Shown piece by piece: positions 43,890-51,200 of a stretch of DNA of 64,000 nucleotides. The notes below the pieces were generated by a model. The model was given only the letters and a program-made list of their open reading frames with translations. It did not search any database and was not told the origin of the DNA. Every line of letters begins with the position of its first letter. Position 1 is the stretch's first letter. Source of the stretch: JAFEBO01 sp050730655 (lineage in GTDB: Bacteria; Planctomycetota; Phycisphaerae; Phycisphaerales; UBA1924); the NCBI GenBank assembly GCA_050730655.1, contig JBOHNL010000014.1:248001-312000 (forward strand), written 5' to 3'. A program made the translations under genes and the position numbers.

Positions 43890-45182
43890 GTGGAATCGCA
43901 TGGCAAAAAGAATTCATCGCACGAAAGCGCTTCCTCGGCCCCGCTCGACTGGAAGACGATGCGTCTCTGGCAGATCCAGCCGGTGCGCGATGTCCTGTTG
44001 CTGCTGATCATCGTGGGGATTGTCTATCTCGGCTATCTCGCGAGCCTTGTGACCGTGCCGATCCTGCTCGCGCTGCTGCTGGCGTATCTCTTCGAGCCCG
44101 CGGTGTCGTGGCTGGTGGCCAAGAAGGTTGCGTCGCGCCGTGGCAGCGCCCTGCTGATCGTTCTCTTCGCCGGCCTCGTGATTGTCGTACCGACCGTGCT
44201 GGGCGCGACGTTCGCAGTTGTGCAGGGGCTTCGCTTCGCTGAAACGACGACGCGCAACGTCGATCTGCTCATGCGCTCGGTCGAGAAGCCCGACGACGAG
44301 CAGTTGCGTGCAGGGATCGACAGCGAGGGCTGGGGCCGCGTCCGCGATTTTCTCGTCAAGGAAAACAAGAAGCGGATCGAAGCCAAAGACGCGGCGCACG
44401 AATCGGAAGCAGCAGGCTTTGTGCAGTCGTGCCTGAACTGGCTGCGGAACAATTCACAGGAAATCGGGAAGCAGGCCGCGTTGACCGGCGTTGGGGCGTT
44501 CACGCTTGCCGCGAGCGGGCTGCGATCGCTGGTCTTTGTTGTCTTCGGCGCGGCACTGACGGCGTTCTTCTTTTACTTCTTCTGCACCGGCTGGGGCCAG
44601 GTGCTCGCGTTCTGGGAGAGCCTGATCCCCGCGAAACGCAAGTGGCGGGTGATCGATCTCGTCCACAAGATGGACCGCGTGATCGCGGGATTTGTGCGCG
44701 GGCGCATCATCATCTGCGCGATCATCGGTGTCTGGGCGACGATCGGATACTGGCTGATCGGTGCTCCCGCGCCGCTGGTCTTCGGGCCGCTGGTGGGCGC
44801 GCTCTTCATCGTGCCGTACGTTCACTCGCTGATGATTCCCGTGGTCATCGTCGCGATGGCGATCGATCCAAGCAACGTTGCGTGGCAATCGACGTGGTGG
44901 TGGATCGTGCTTGGCCCCATGATCGTCTATATGTCGTGCCAATTGATCGACGACTATCTGCTCACGCCGACGATTCAGGGGAACACTACCGGTATGGACA
45001 CACCGACGATCGTGTTCGCGTCGTTCGCCGGTGGCGCGTTGATGGGCGTCTATGGATTGCTCATCGCGATCCCCGTCGCGGCGTGCATCAAGATCCTGTT
45101 GCACGAGGTCTTCTGGCCAAGGTTCAAGGCCTGGGCCGAAGGGCGTGCGCGCGACTTCCTGCCGATCGAAGACAAGCGATAG
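43890..45182 (+). CDS. AI-2E family transporter (PerM/TqsA-like) membrane protein
   Basis: 430 residues with about seven or eight membrane helices. Typical features: the N-terminal double helix (VRDVLLLLIIVGIVYLGYLAS and VPILLALLLAYLFEPAVSWL), a soluble region (about 105-200), and the family block IAGFVRGRIIICAIIGVWATIGYWLIGAPAPLVFGPLVGALFIVPYV in parts, then MDTPTIVFASFAGGALMGVYGLLIAIPVAA. Members export autoinducer-2 or act as Na+/H+ antiporters, so the substrate is unknown. Start is GTG 43890 or TTG 43884; neither has a good ribosome binding site. It ends 4 bases from the convergent queF. Confidence 0.88.
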   Translation: MESHGKKNSSHESASSAPLDWKTMRLWQIQPVRDVLLLLIIVGIVYLGYLASLVTVPILLALLLAYLFEPAVSWLVAKKVASRRGSALLIVLFAGLVIVVPTVLGATFAVVQGLRFAETTTRNVDLLMRSVEKPDDEQLRAGIDSEGWGRVRDFLVKENKKRIEAKDAAHESEAAGFVQSCLNWLRNNSQEIGKQAALTGVGAFTLAASGLRSLVFVVFGAALTAFFFYFFCTGWGQVLAFWESLIPAKRKWRVIDLVHKMDRVIAGFVRGRIIICAIIGVWATIGYWLIGAPAPLVFGPLVGALFIVPYVHSLMIPVVIVAMAIDPSNVAWQSTWWWIVLGPMIVYMSCQLIDDYLLTPTIQGNTTGMDTPTIVFASFAGGALMGVYGLLIAIPVAACIKILLHEVFWPRFKAWAEGRARDFLPIEDKR

Positions 45183-45186
45183 TCTG

Positions 45187-45567
45187 TCAGTGCATCCAGT
45201 TTGCTGGAACGTCGCCGTGTGCCGCGAAAATGCGGGAGCGGATGCCGCCACGTCCGCGCCAGTCGGTGCGGATGAGGAGCCACGCGGGCTTTGTGAGCGC
45301 TGCGAGATGGTCTCGGATTGTGTTCGTGACGGCTTCGTAGTAGATGCCCTCGTTGCGGAACGACTGGTAGTAGAGCTTGAGGCTTTTGAGCTCGACGCAG
45401 GTGCCGCCGGCCTTGCCGCCGTTGGGCTGGTAGATGAGGGTGACTGCGCCGAAATCCGGGTGACCGGTGACCGGGCAGACACTGGTGAACTCGTCGTTCA
45501 CGTGTTCGATGACAAACGGCGTCTCGGCCGGAGTGGGAAAGGCTTCCAGAAGCTTGGCGTCGGGCAT
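45187..45567 (-). CDS. queF: NADPH-dependent 7-cyano-7-deazaguanine reductase (preQ1 synthase)
   Basis: Reduces preQ0 to preQ1 in queuosine synthesis. The 126-residue unimodular product has the catalytic Cys31 in TSVCPVTGHPDFG, Asp38 in the same block, and the conserved Glu59 in CVELKSLKLYYQSFRNEGIYYE. The ATG at 45567 was preferred to a TTG two codons earlier. Length matches the short, unimodular (B. subtilis) type. No other queuosine gene is in the window, so the other steps are elsewhere. It is convergent with the AI-2E gene and upstream in the minus direction is a TPR gene. Confidence 0.95.
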   Translation of the reverse strand: MPDAKLLEAFPTPAETPFVIEHVNDEFTSVCPVTGHPDFGAVTLIYQPNGGKAGGTCVELKSLKLYYQSFRNEGIYYEAVTNTIRDHLAALTKPAWLLIRTDWRGRGGIRSRIFAAHGDVPANWMH

Positions 45568-45595
45568 GGCCAATTATAGGAATTGGCCGTAGGAA

Positions 45596-46669
45596 TCAGC
45601 GGTACTTATTGATCAGATCGATCACGTACGTCTGCCGCGGGTCGAGTTGCACACTGGTCCGCAGGTGCGTGAGCGCCTCGGCACGGAATGCGTCGTTCTG
45701 CCGCTTGGAGAACTCGTATTCGTTGAGGAGGCAGACGCCGATGCCCGTGTGGCCCGGGGCGTAGTTCGGGTCGATCTCAACCGATGTGCGGAAGTACTTG
45801 AGCGCTTCGTCGTACTTGAAGAGCTTGAACTCGGCGTAGCCCATCCGCTCGTACGCGGCGGCAGACGGCTGAATCTTGATGACCTGATTCAGCGTGTTGA
45901 CCATTTCGTCGTAGCGTCCGACCTTGCCGAGGCTGTTGGCGAGATTGAGGAGCAGCGGGGGAGAGAGTTCGACCTGCTCGAGCGCCTGGCGATATTCGTT
46001 CACTGCATCCTGATGGCGATTGAGCGCACCGTAGATCGATCCGAGGTTGGCGTGGGCCGGGCCGCTCTTGGGGTTGATCTGCACGGCGCGCTGCGCGTAC
46101 GCCAGGCCGCTGGCGGGTTCGTTCATCTCGAGGTAGGCGGTCGCGATATTCAGGTTGGCATCGAAGTCGTTGGGCTTGATCTCAAGCGCCTTCAGGTACG
46201 CACGAACCGCGTCGGTCAGGCGATGCATGAGCTGGAGCATCAGGCCTTGGCTATAGCGGGGTTCAAACGATTGAGGCGTGAGGTCGGCGGCCTGTCCATA
46301 TCGAACTGAGGCCGACTCGTAGTCGCCCTGCTTGCGATAGATCTCGGCGGCACCGATGTAGGCCTGAGGCAGGCTCGGGTTGTTCTCGATCGCGCGCTCG
46401 AACTCGATGAGGGCCGGCTTCAACATACCCGACTTCGCGAGTTGTTCCGCCTTGGCGAGCGAAGCGTTTGCCGCACTGTCGCGCGTTTTTGGCGCAGCCT
46501 CCGGCACATCGTGAACCACGGGAGCCGAGCTCGTGGAGCCAGCTTCATTGGCATTACTCGCCGGGCCGCTTCCTCCGCCTCCGGCGCAGCCGGTGATGGC
46601 CGCGGCAGTGCCGGCAAAGAGGGCGAGGGCGAAAGAACGGTGGTAGTTCGTGAAGTGGCCGTGCGTCAT
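45596..46669 (-). CDS. TPR-repeat lipoprotein
   Basis: 357 residues. The N-terminal signal ends in a lipobox ITGC (about residue 28) followed by a Gly/Ser linker. From about residue 70 to 350 there are about seven TPR units with the usual pattern (LPQAYIGAAEIYRKQGDYESASVRYGQAADLTP is typical; cited in parts). TPRs bind partner proteins; a role in envelope assembly or protein complexes is likely but unspecified. AAGGAAG lies upstream of the ATG. Its start overlaps the stop of the endonuclease IV gene by 4 bases (ATGA), so the two are translationally coupled, an odd pairing of a DNA repair enzyme with a lipoprotein. Confidence 0.88.
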   Translation of the reverse strand: MTHGHFTNYHRSFALALFAGTAAAITGCAGGGGSGPASNANEAGSTSSAPVVHDVPEAAPKTRDSAANASLAKAEQLAKSGMLKPALIEFERAIENNPSLPQAYIGAAEIYRKQGDYESASVRYGQAADLTPQSFEPRYSQGLMLQLMHRLTDAVRAYLKALEIKPNDFDANLNIATAYLEMNEPASGLAYAQRAVQINPKSGPAHANLGSIYGALNRHQDAVNEYRQALEQVELSPPLLLNLANSLGKVGRYDEMVNTLNQVIKIQPSAAAYERMGYAEFKLFKYDEALKYFRTSVEIDPNYAPGHTGIGVCLLNEYEFSKRQNDAFRAEALTHLRTSVQLDPRQTYVIDLINKYR

Positions 46670-47694
46670 GACTTCCTTGGATCGGCTTTTTTCAGGGGGT
46701 TTCTGGACCGTGACTTGCCGGAGTCTGTTCGTATCTGCGATTTTTCATTCCGAGGGCGTGTGCGGGAGGCCTCTGCCTTGATCGGAGCGGCCTTTGTCTT
46801 CCCGGTGCGCAAGCAGTGCAGCAAGCCCAGGTTGATAGCGTCCCACGAACACCCCTTTTCATCCTCTCCTTTAGGAGTCTCAAGGATCATGGGTACGCGA
46901 GCAAGTTTGGGGTGGTTCACGAACGAGGCAAAACCGGAGGCGGAAAGGGCGGCAGGGGTCGGTTTGCCACCGATGGTGCCGCGGCCGAGGTGCTCGTGGC
47001 GGTCGAGCTTGGATCCAGCGGGTCCCTTCGAGTCATTCAGGTGCATGGCCCGGAGATTGATAAGCCCGCAGATCTTGTCGAACTGCTTGATCGCGGCATC
47101 GCCCGACGCTTTGGTGCTCATGTCATATCCAGCCGCATGCAGATGGCAGGTATCGAGGCAGAATCCGACACGGGAGGCCTCGGCCCCACGCTCGATCGCG
47201 CTCTCCCGGATTTGGGCGAGCTCTTCGAACTTGCCTCCGAGCTGGGAGCCGGCGCCGACGGTGCCTTCAAGGCAGACGATCGTGCGAAAGCCTTTGGTTC
47301 GCTTGAAGAGTTCCTGGTACCCCTTGGCGATTCGATCTATCCCCTCGGCTGCTGTGGAAGAGGTGTACGCGCCGGGATGGTGGACGAGGATCGGGATTTC
47401 GAGCGTCTCGCAGCGCTCGATCTCAAGCGTCATCAGATCGACCGACTTGGTCCAGAGCTCGTTGTCGGGGCTGCCCATATTCGAGAGGTAGCCAGCGTGG
47501 CTCACGACGCGGTCTTGCCACCCCAACCGCCGAAGTTCGGTGAGCCAGTCTTTGACCGCGCCGGGTTCGAGCGGCTTGGTCTTCCACTGCTGCTGGTTCT
47601 TGGTAAAAACCTGCACGGTGTCCATGCCGTAGCGCTCGGCTTCGAGGAGCGCCTGGTGCATGGAGCCTGAAATGGAGAGGTGGGAGCCGAACAA
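46666..47694 (-). CDS. nfo: Endonuclease IV (deoxyribonuclease IV)
   Basis: AP endonuclease that cuts 5' of abasic sites. About 342 residues. Zinc-ligand blocks of the family are intact: FGSHLSISGSMHQAL, VSHAGYL, LVHHPGAY, VCLEGTVGAG, FCLDTCHLHAAGYD, MHLNDSKGPAGSKLDRHEHLGRG and ILETPKG. The start is probably the TTG at 47694, directly before FGSHLS, because the frame continues upstream only through the 15-bp repeats and untypical sequence; it has no clear ribosome binding site. The C-terminus has about 55 extra basic residues (KTKAAPIKAEASRTRPRNEKS...). Its stop overlaps the TPR gene start. Confidence 0.9.
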   Translation of the reverse strand: MFGSHLSISGSMHQALLEAERYGMDTVQVFTKNQQQWKTKPLEPGAVKDWLTELRRLGWQDRVVSHAGYLSNMGSPDNELWTKSVDLMTLEIERCETLEIPILVHHPGAYTSSTAAEGIDRIAKGYQELFKRTKGFRTIVCLEGTVGAGSQLGGKFEELAQIRESAIERGAEASRVGFCLDTCHLHAAGYDMSTKASGDAAIKQFDKICGLINLRAMHLNDSKGPAGSKLDRHEHLGRGTIGGKPTPAALSASGFASFVNHPKLARVPMILETPKGEDEKGCSWDAINLGLLHCLRTGKTKAAPIKAEASRTRPRNEKSQIRTDSGKSRSRNPLKKADPRKS

Positions 47695-47740
47695 GGAAGG
47701 GAGGTTAGGGGAGTAGATGAAAGTAGATGGGGGCCGGCAG

Positions 47741-47821
47741 GCAAAGGGCCAAATTGCAAAGAGGCAAATGGCAAAGCGGCAAATGGCAAAGGGCCAAATT
47801 GCAAAGCGGCAAATGGCAAAG
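47741..47821. repeat. Five tandem 15-bp repeat units upstream of nfo
   Basis: Units of exactly 15 bases start at 47747, 47762, 47777, 47792 and 47807. They alternate between GGCCAAATTGCAAAG and (A/C)GGCAAATGGCAAAG; a partial GCAAAG precedes them. The 12-mer AAAGGGCCAAAT occurs at 47744-47755 and 47789-47800. The block lies in the gap between the FG-GAP gene stop and nfo, about 45 bases upstream of the nfo start. Confidence 0.92.
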
Positions 47822-47840
47822 AGCGGGCGGTGGACGTGGG

Positions 47841-49319
47841 TCAGGCGGGTTCGGTGATTTCGATGACTTGGTTCGCGGGTTGATTTTTCAGCGTCTGAAC
47901 TTTGCCGGACGGCCAGCGGATTTCGATCTCGGAGATTTGTTTCGCATCGCCCAAGCCAACGTGCTGGACGAGATCGGATTGGCTGCGGAAGCCGCTGCCG
48001 GTATTCACCTCGCGCAACTGGGAAATCGTCTTCCCAGCGATGGAAGTGCGAGCGGTGATTCGCGCGCCGATTGCCGCGCGGTTGGACGATGTCCCCTTGA
48101 GTTTGATCTTCGACCAATTCGATGCAGGCGACTTCGTGTCGTTGTGAAAGAGCTTGGTCAATTCTCCGTCGCCGGGGTGAACTGGCCACTGACCGATGAC
48201 GACATCGAGACGACCGTCATTGTCGTAGTCGGCGAGCGCGCACGAACTTGCGTAGAACACTTTGTCGGTGAAGCCGGGAACAAGAGAGCGCTTGAAGGTG
48301 CCGTCTCCCTGGTTTTCATAGACGAACGACGCCGCGCCCCAATTGGCGACGATGCAATCGAGATCGCCATCGTTGTCGAGGTCGCCCCACTGAAGCAGTC
48401 CGGCGTTGGTGGAGAAAAGTTCGGCATCCCCGAGCGGAGCAGGTTCGAGATTGCCGGCGACGTTCTGAAAAAGGATCGCGTTGCCGCCTTGCGCGCAGGC
48501 CATGGAGAGATCGAGCAAACCGTCATTGTTGTAATCGACCCAGCACGAGCCGGAAACGGGGAACGGGTTGAGATCGAGACCGGTGATGGTCACGGGCGCG
48601 AACTTCCAATCTCCGAGATTGCGGAAGAGCGCGGCTTTGTTACTGTTGTTCGGCATGAACAGATCGGGGCGGCCGTCGCCATCGAGATCGCCGAAATACG
48701 CGCCGCCGGTCGATGCTTTCCTCTCGGCGATTTCGCCCGCCACGCGCGTCAAACCGCCCTTGCCGTCGCCCTTGTAGAAGAAGCTGACGTCGGGCCCGGC
48801 ATACGCGTTGTTGCACATGAGCAGGTCGAGCGAGCCGTCGGAATCAACATCTGCCCAGACGGAGGAGAAGGTGTTTCCCTTGTCGGTGTGTACGGGCGAG
48901 GCATCGACTATTTCGAATCGCCGGTTGCCGAGGCCGCGCGCGAGTACTGATCCTGAACCGAGCTGGCAGGAAATGACGGCATCGAGAATGCCGTCGTTGT
49001 CGAAGTCGCCCCAGGTGCTGCCGCTGCCGTAGGTGATCGCGTTCGTGAGCGCGTTGTTTTCGTCGAGAGCAAAGTGTCCTTTGCCGTCGCCCCAATAAAG
49101 GCGGCTGGGTTGGCGCTCCGGCTTTTTGGAGACGTCGTAGCCGGCGGTGACGATGATGTCGACGTTGCCGTCGCCGTCGATATCAAGCATGCTCACGCCT
49201 CCGTTGCTCTTGTGATCAGAGGTGAGGTGACCGGCATCGACGGAAGAAAGCGAGATCTGGGCGGAAGCGATTGCGCGGACGGAGAGGACGCATGCGACGG
49301 GGAACCAGAAGTAATTCAT
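47841..49319 (-). CDS. Secreted FG-GAP/VCBS repeat protein with ASPIC/UnbV C-terminal domain
   Basis: 492 residues. A signal peptide (about 1-20, ending IASAQ) is followed by about six FG-GAP/VCBS blades with calcium-binding-like DxDxDG loops: LDIDGDGNVDIIV, GDFDNDGILDAVI, ADVDSDGSLDLLM, GDLDGDGRPDLFM, VDYNNDGLLDLSM, GDLDNDGDLDCIV and ADYDNDGRLDVVI. The end (about 420-490, REVNTGSGFRSQSDLVQHVGLGDAKQISEIEIRWPSGKVQTL in parts) is the ASPIC/UnbV domain. A beta-propeller surface or extracellular protein is likely; the ligand is unknown. The ATG at 49319 gives a good signal. A run of open sequence upstream (to 49515) contains a hairpin repeat. Confidence 0.88.
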   Translation of the reverse strand: MNYFWFPVACVLSVRAIASAQISLSSVDAGHLTSDHKSNGGVSMLDIDGDGNVDIIVTAGYDVSKKPERQPSRLYWGDGKGHFALDENNALTNAITYGSGSTWGDFDNDGILDAVISCQLGSGSVLARGLGNRRFEIVDASPVHTDKGNTFSSVWADVDSDGSLDLLMCNNAYAGPDVSFFYKGDGKGGLTRVAGEIAERKASTGGAYFGDLDGDGRPDLFMPNNSNKAALFRNLGDWKFAPVTITGLDLNPFPVSGSCWVDYNNDGLLDLSMACAQGGNAILFQNVAGNLEPAPLGDAELFSTNAGLLQWGDLDNDGDLDCIVANWGAASFVYENQGDGTFKRSLVPGFTDKVFYASSCALADYDNDGRLDVVIGQWPVHPGDGELTKLFHNDTKSPASNWSKIKLKGTSSNRAAIGARITARTSIAGKTISQLREVNTGSGFRSQSDLVQHVGLGDAKQISEIEIRWPSGKVQTLKNQPANQVIEITEPA

Positions 49320-49467
49320 GACAGTGGCTCCGGAAGAAGAGTGAGCGGAGGGAAGGCGAGCAAGACGGAGAGGCTGTCCGGGAGGTTGAACCGGAAAGGG
49401 AAGGGCGGGTTTCGGTGGAAGGGGAGAGAAAGCGGAAATGAGGAAGTCGACACGGAGACGAGAGGCA

Positions 49468-49487
49468 CACCGCCCGGAAGGGCGGTG
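49468..49487 (+). repeat. Hairpin repeat ending GGTGCCAC upstream of the SDR gene
   Basis: CACCGCCC (49468-49475) and GGGCGGTG (49480-49487) pair around a GGAA loop and are followed by CCAC. The hairpin with the trailing GTGCCAC resembles the one at 62141-62160, suggesting a small dispersed palindromic repeat. Confidence 0.5.
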
Positions 49488-49514
49488 CCACGATGGGGGT
49501 CGCTACGATGGAAA

Positions 49515-50330
49515 ATGGCTGATTTTCTGAAGGATCGGATCGGCGTGGTCACGGGGGCGTCGTCGGGGATTGGGGAAGCGGTGGCGCGGGCGCTTGTGGA
49601 TGCGGGTTGTCGGCTTGTGCTGAATGCGAGGCGGAAAGAGAAGTTGGAATCGCTCCGGAAGGAGCTGGGCGATGAAGATGTCGCGATCGCGCCGGGAGAC
49701 TGTGCGGACGTGGGCGTGATCGCGCACATGCTCGATCTGGCGCGGGAGCAGTTTGGTGGCGGGAAGGGCAAAGTCTCGCCCAAGCGCGAAGCGGATCTGA
49801 TCGTGATCAACGCCGGGCGCGGGCTGGGCGGGACGGCGCTGACCTCGGACGAAAGTCAGTGGGATGACCTGATTCGAACGAACATCATTGCGGCTGCGCG
49901 GCTGATTCGCGCGGCAGGGAAGCGTCTGCTGGCGTCGATTCCGGAGAATGAAATCCGGCACGACGGGCGTTGGCTGGAGCGGCCTCGCGACATCGTGATC
50001 CTGGGCTCGGTGGTGGGGCGGCACGTGTCGCCGTTTTCGAGTTTCTATTCGTGCACGAAGGCAGCGGTGCAGACGCTGGCGGAGGGGACGAGGCGGGAAT
50101 TCGGGCCGAAGGGGATTCGCGTGACGCTGGTTGAACCGGCGTTTGTGACGAGCGAGTTTCAGGCGGTGGCGGGGTACTCGCCCGAGTGGTACACGCAGAT
50201 GGTGGAGAAGTTTGGGCCGATGCTGAATCCGGCGGATGTGGCGCGGGCGATTGTGTTTGCGGTGAGTCAGCCGGCGCATGTGCACCTGAGCGATTTTCTG
50301 ATCCGGCCGACGAGGCAGGAGTATCCGTAA
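49515..50330 (+). CDS. Short-chain dehydrogenase/reductase
   Basis: 271 residues, classical SDR. TGASSGIG (about 14-21) binds the dinucleotide; VINAGRGLG (about 98-106) and the active-site Tyr/Lys in FYSCTKAAVQTLAEGTRREFG (Tyr-x3-Lys; about 180-200) complete the fold. An acidic residue near DCADVGVI could favour NAD(H), but cofactor choice is not certain. The ATG at 49515 was chosen because it directly precedes the Rossmann strand. The substrate is unknown. The last 446 bases overlap, on the opposite strand, the possible C-terminal part of the gene at 49885-50700. Confidence 0.9.
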   Translation: MADFLKDRIGVVTGASSGIGEAVARALVDAGCRLVLNARRKEKLESLRKELGDEDVAIAPGDCADVGVIAHMLDLAREQFGGGKGKVSPKREADLIVINAGRGLGGTALTSDESQWDDLIRTNIIAAARLIRAAGKRLLASIPENEIRHDGRWLERPRDIVILGSVVGRHVSPFSSFYSCTKAAVQTLAEGTRREFGPKGIRVTLVEPAFVTSEFQAVAGYSPEWYTQMVEKFGPMLNPADVARAIVFAVSQPAHVHLSDFLIRPTRQEYP

Positions 50331-50700
50331 GAACGGGTTTTGGTTTGGGTGCGGGCGGCTTGGCGCGGGGTGTGGCGCGGGATGCCGATGTGGAGGCTTT
50401 CGTGGCCCTGAGAATTGCGTCGGCGGCGCGGCGGCGTCCTTCGTGACCGACGGCGGTCTGGCTGCGGTCGTGGATGACGCCTTCGAGCGTGCGCATGGCG
50501 AAGCGGCGGCTGGCCATGTTCTGCGCGATGTCGCGGAGGCGCTCGGCGCGGATGGCGGCGTGCATGTGGCGGCGCGCTGGTTCGGAATCGACGACTTCGG
50601 CGACCTCGTACCAAGACGATTCGTATTTCACGGCGATGCGGTCGAGATCGAGGCCGTTGATAAAGAAGTCGTAGAGGAATTGATGGAAGTTGGGGTGCAT
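49885..50700 (-). CDS. Unknown protein with helical N-terminal region; C-terminal half may be spurious
   Basis: 271 residues in frame. The first 110 (MHPNFHQFLYDFFINGLDLDR...MRTLEGVIHDRSQ) are helical, with FFINGLDLDRIAVKYESSWYEVAEVVDSEP resembling a helix-turn-helix (cited in parts), and look like a real small protein. From about residue 125 on the sequence is Pro/Ser/Thr/Ala-rich and lies antisense to the 3' half of the SDR gene, so it may be an artefact of high GC. A frameshift or a missed stop could end the true protein near residue 125 (about 50330). The ATG at 50700 has a leader that matches the repeat leader of DUF1501. Function unknown; DNA binding is a guess. Confidence 0.5.
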   Translation of the reverse strand: MHPNFHQFLYDFFINGLDLDRIAVKYESSWYEVAEVVDSEPARRHMHAAIRAERLRDIAQNMASRRFAMRTLEGVIHDRSQTAVGHEGRRRAADAILRATKASTSASRATPRAKPPAPKPKPVLTDTPASSAGSENRSGAHAPADSPQTQSPAPHPPDSASAQTSPPSACTTRASTPPPPETRSSQTPVQPASRESPSARIPASSPPPASAPLPSCTNRNSKTATRAAPPPSPGSRCREAAPANARRAGFHSPESTPADASLPRESAAQPQ

Positions 50701-50709
50701 GGGAAAAGT

Positions 50710-50741
50710 TCCAAAGGGACAAAGGGCTAAAGGGCCAAATG
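50710..50741. repeat. Third locus of the AAAGGGCCAAAT repeat, upstream of the 50700 gene
   Basis: Successive units CAAAGGGA, CAAAGGG and CTAAAGGG end in AAAGGGCCAAAT (50730-50741). On the minus strand the leader runs into TTTGGAACTTTTCCC before the ATG, closely similar to the DUF1501 leader. The 7-bp repeat tract adjoins it. Confidence 0.75.
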
Positions 50742-50788
50742 CGGAATGCGGAATGCGGAATGCGGAATGCGGAATGCGGAATGCGGAA
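50740..50788. repeat. Seven tandem copies of TGCGGAA
   Basis: Perfect units begin at 50740, 50747, 50754, 50761, 50768, 50775 and 50782. Directly joined to the AAAGGGCCAAAT block. The 7-base unit would shift frame on copy-number change, but no reading frame of interest passes through it. Confidence 0.95.
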
Positions 50789-51200
50789 GACGGAACGCGA
50801 AACTCGGTGTGCGGAGCGGGGGGGAATTGGCAGAGTGACCGAGCGGGGGTGAAAAAAGCGGGGTGTCCTATGGAGGGGGCGCAAAGCGCCAATGGCCCGA
50901 AATAACCGTAACTAGGACTTGGGGGAAAATGCGCGCAAGTGGTTGCGCGGCAGAGGGATGATGTGTATTTTTTAAAATGGAAAGTGGGGGTGTTTTGTCG
51001 CATACCTATGGCCCAAAAAAGCAGTAACTACATGTTTTGCCAGGGGGAGGAAAAGGCACTAGGTAGTGGGGGAAGGCATCAGGCTCAGGCATCGAGCATC
51101 GGGCAATCGGGGGACGCGGCAGCGTGCTTAGAGAAAGGCGCTGAGCGGGCATTCGAGAGGGGATCACGCTCGTTTCACGTCTGGGCCGCTAATTGCGGTA

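Larger units (their letters stand above)
50701..51200. other. Intergenic region upstream of the subtilase
   Basis: About 500 bases with the repeats at 50710-50788, a hairpin with 7-bp arms (50932-50938 and 50943-50949), an AT-rich stretch near 50968-50980, and two imperfect 23-base direct repeats beginning at 50892 and 51008 (19 of 23 identical). No convincing signal peptide or start for the subtilase was found in it. Confidence 0.6.

Noticed and set aside
47741..47821. CRISPR array
   Set aside because: The 15-bp units are directly joined with no spacers, and there are no cas genes.
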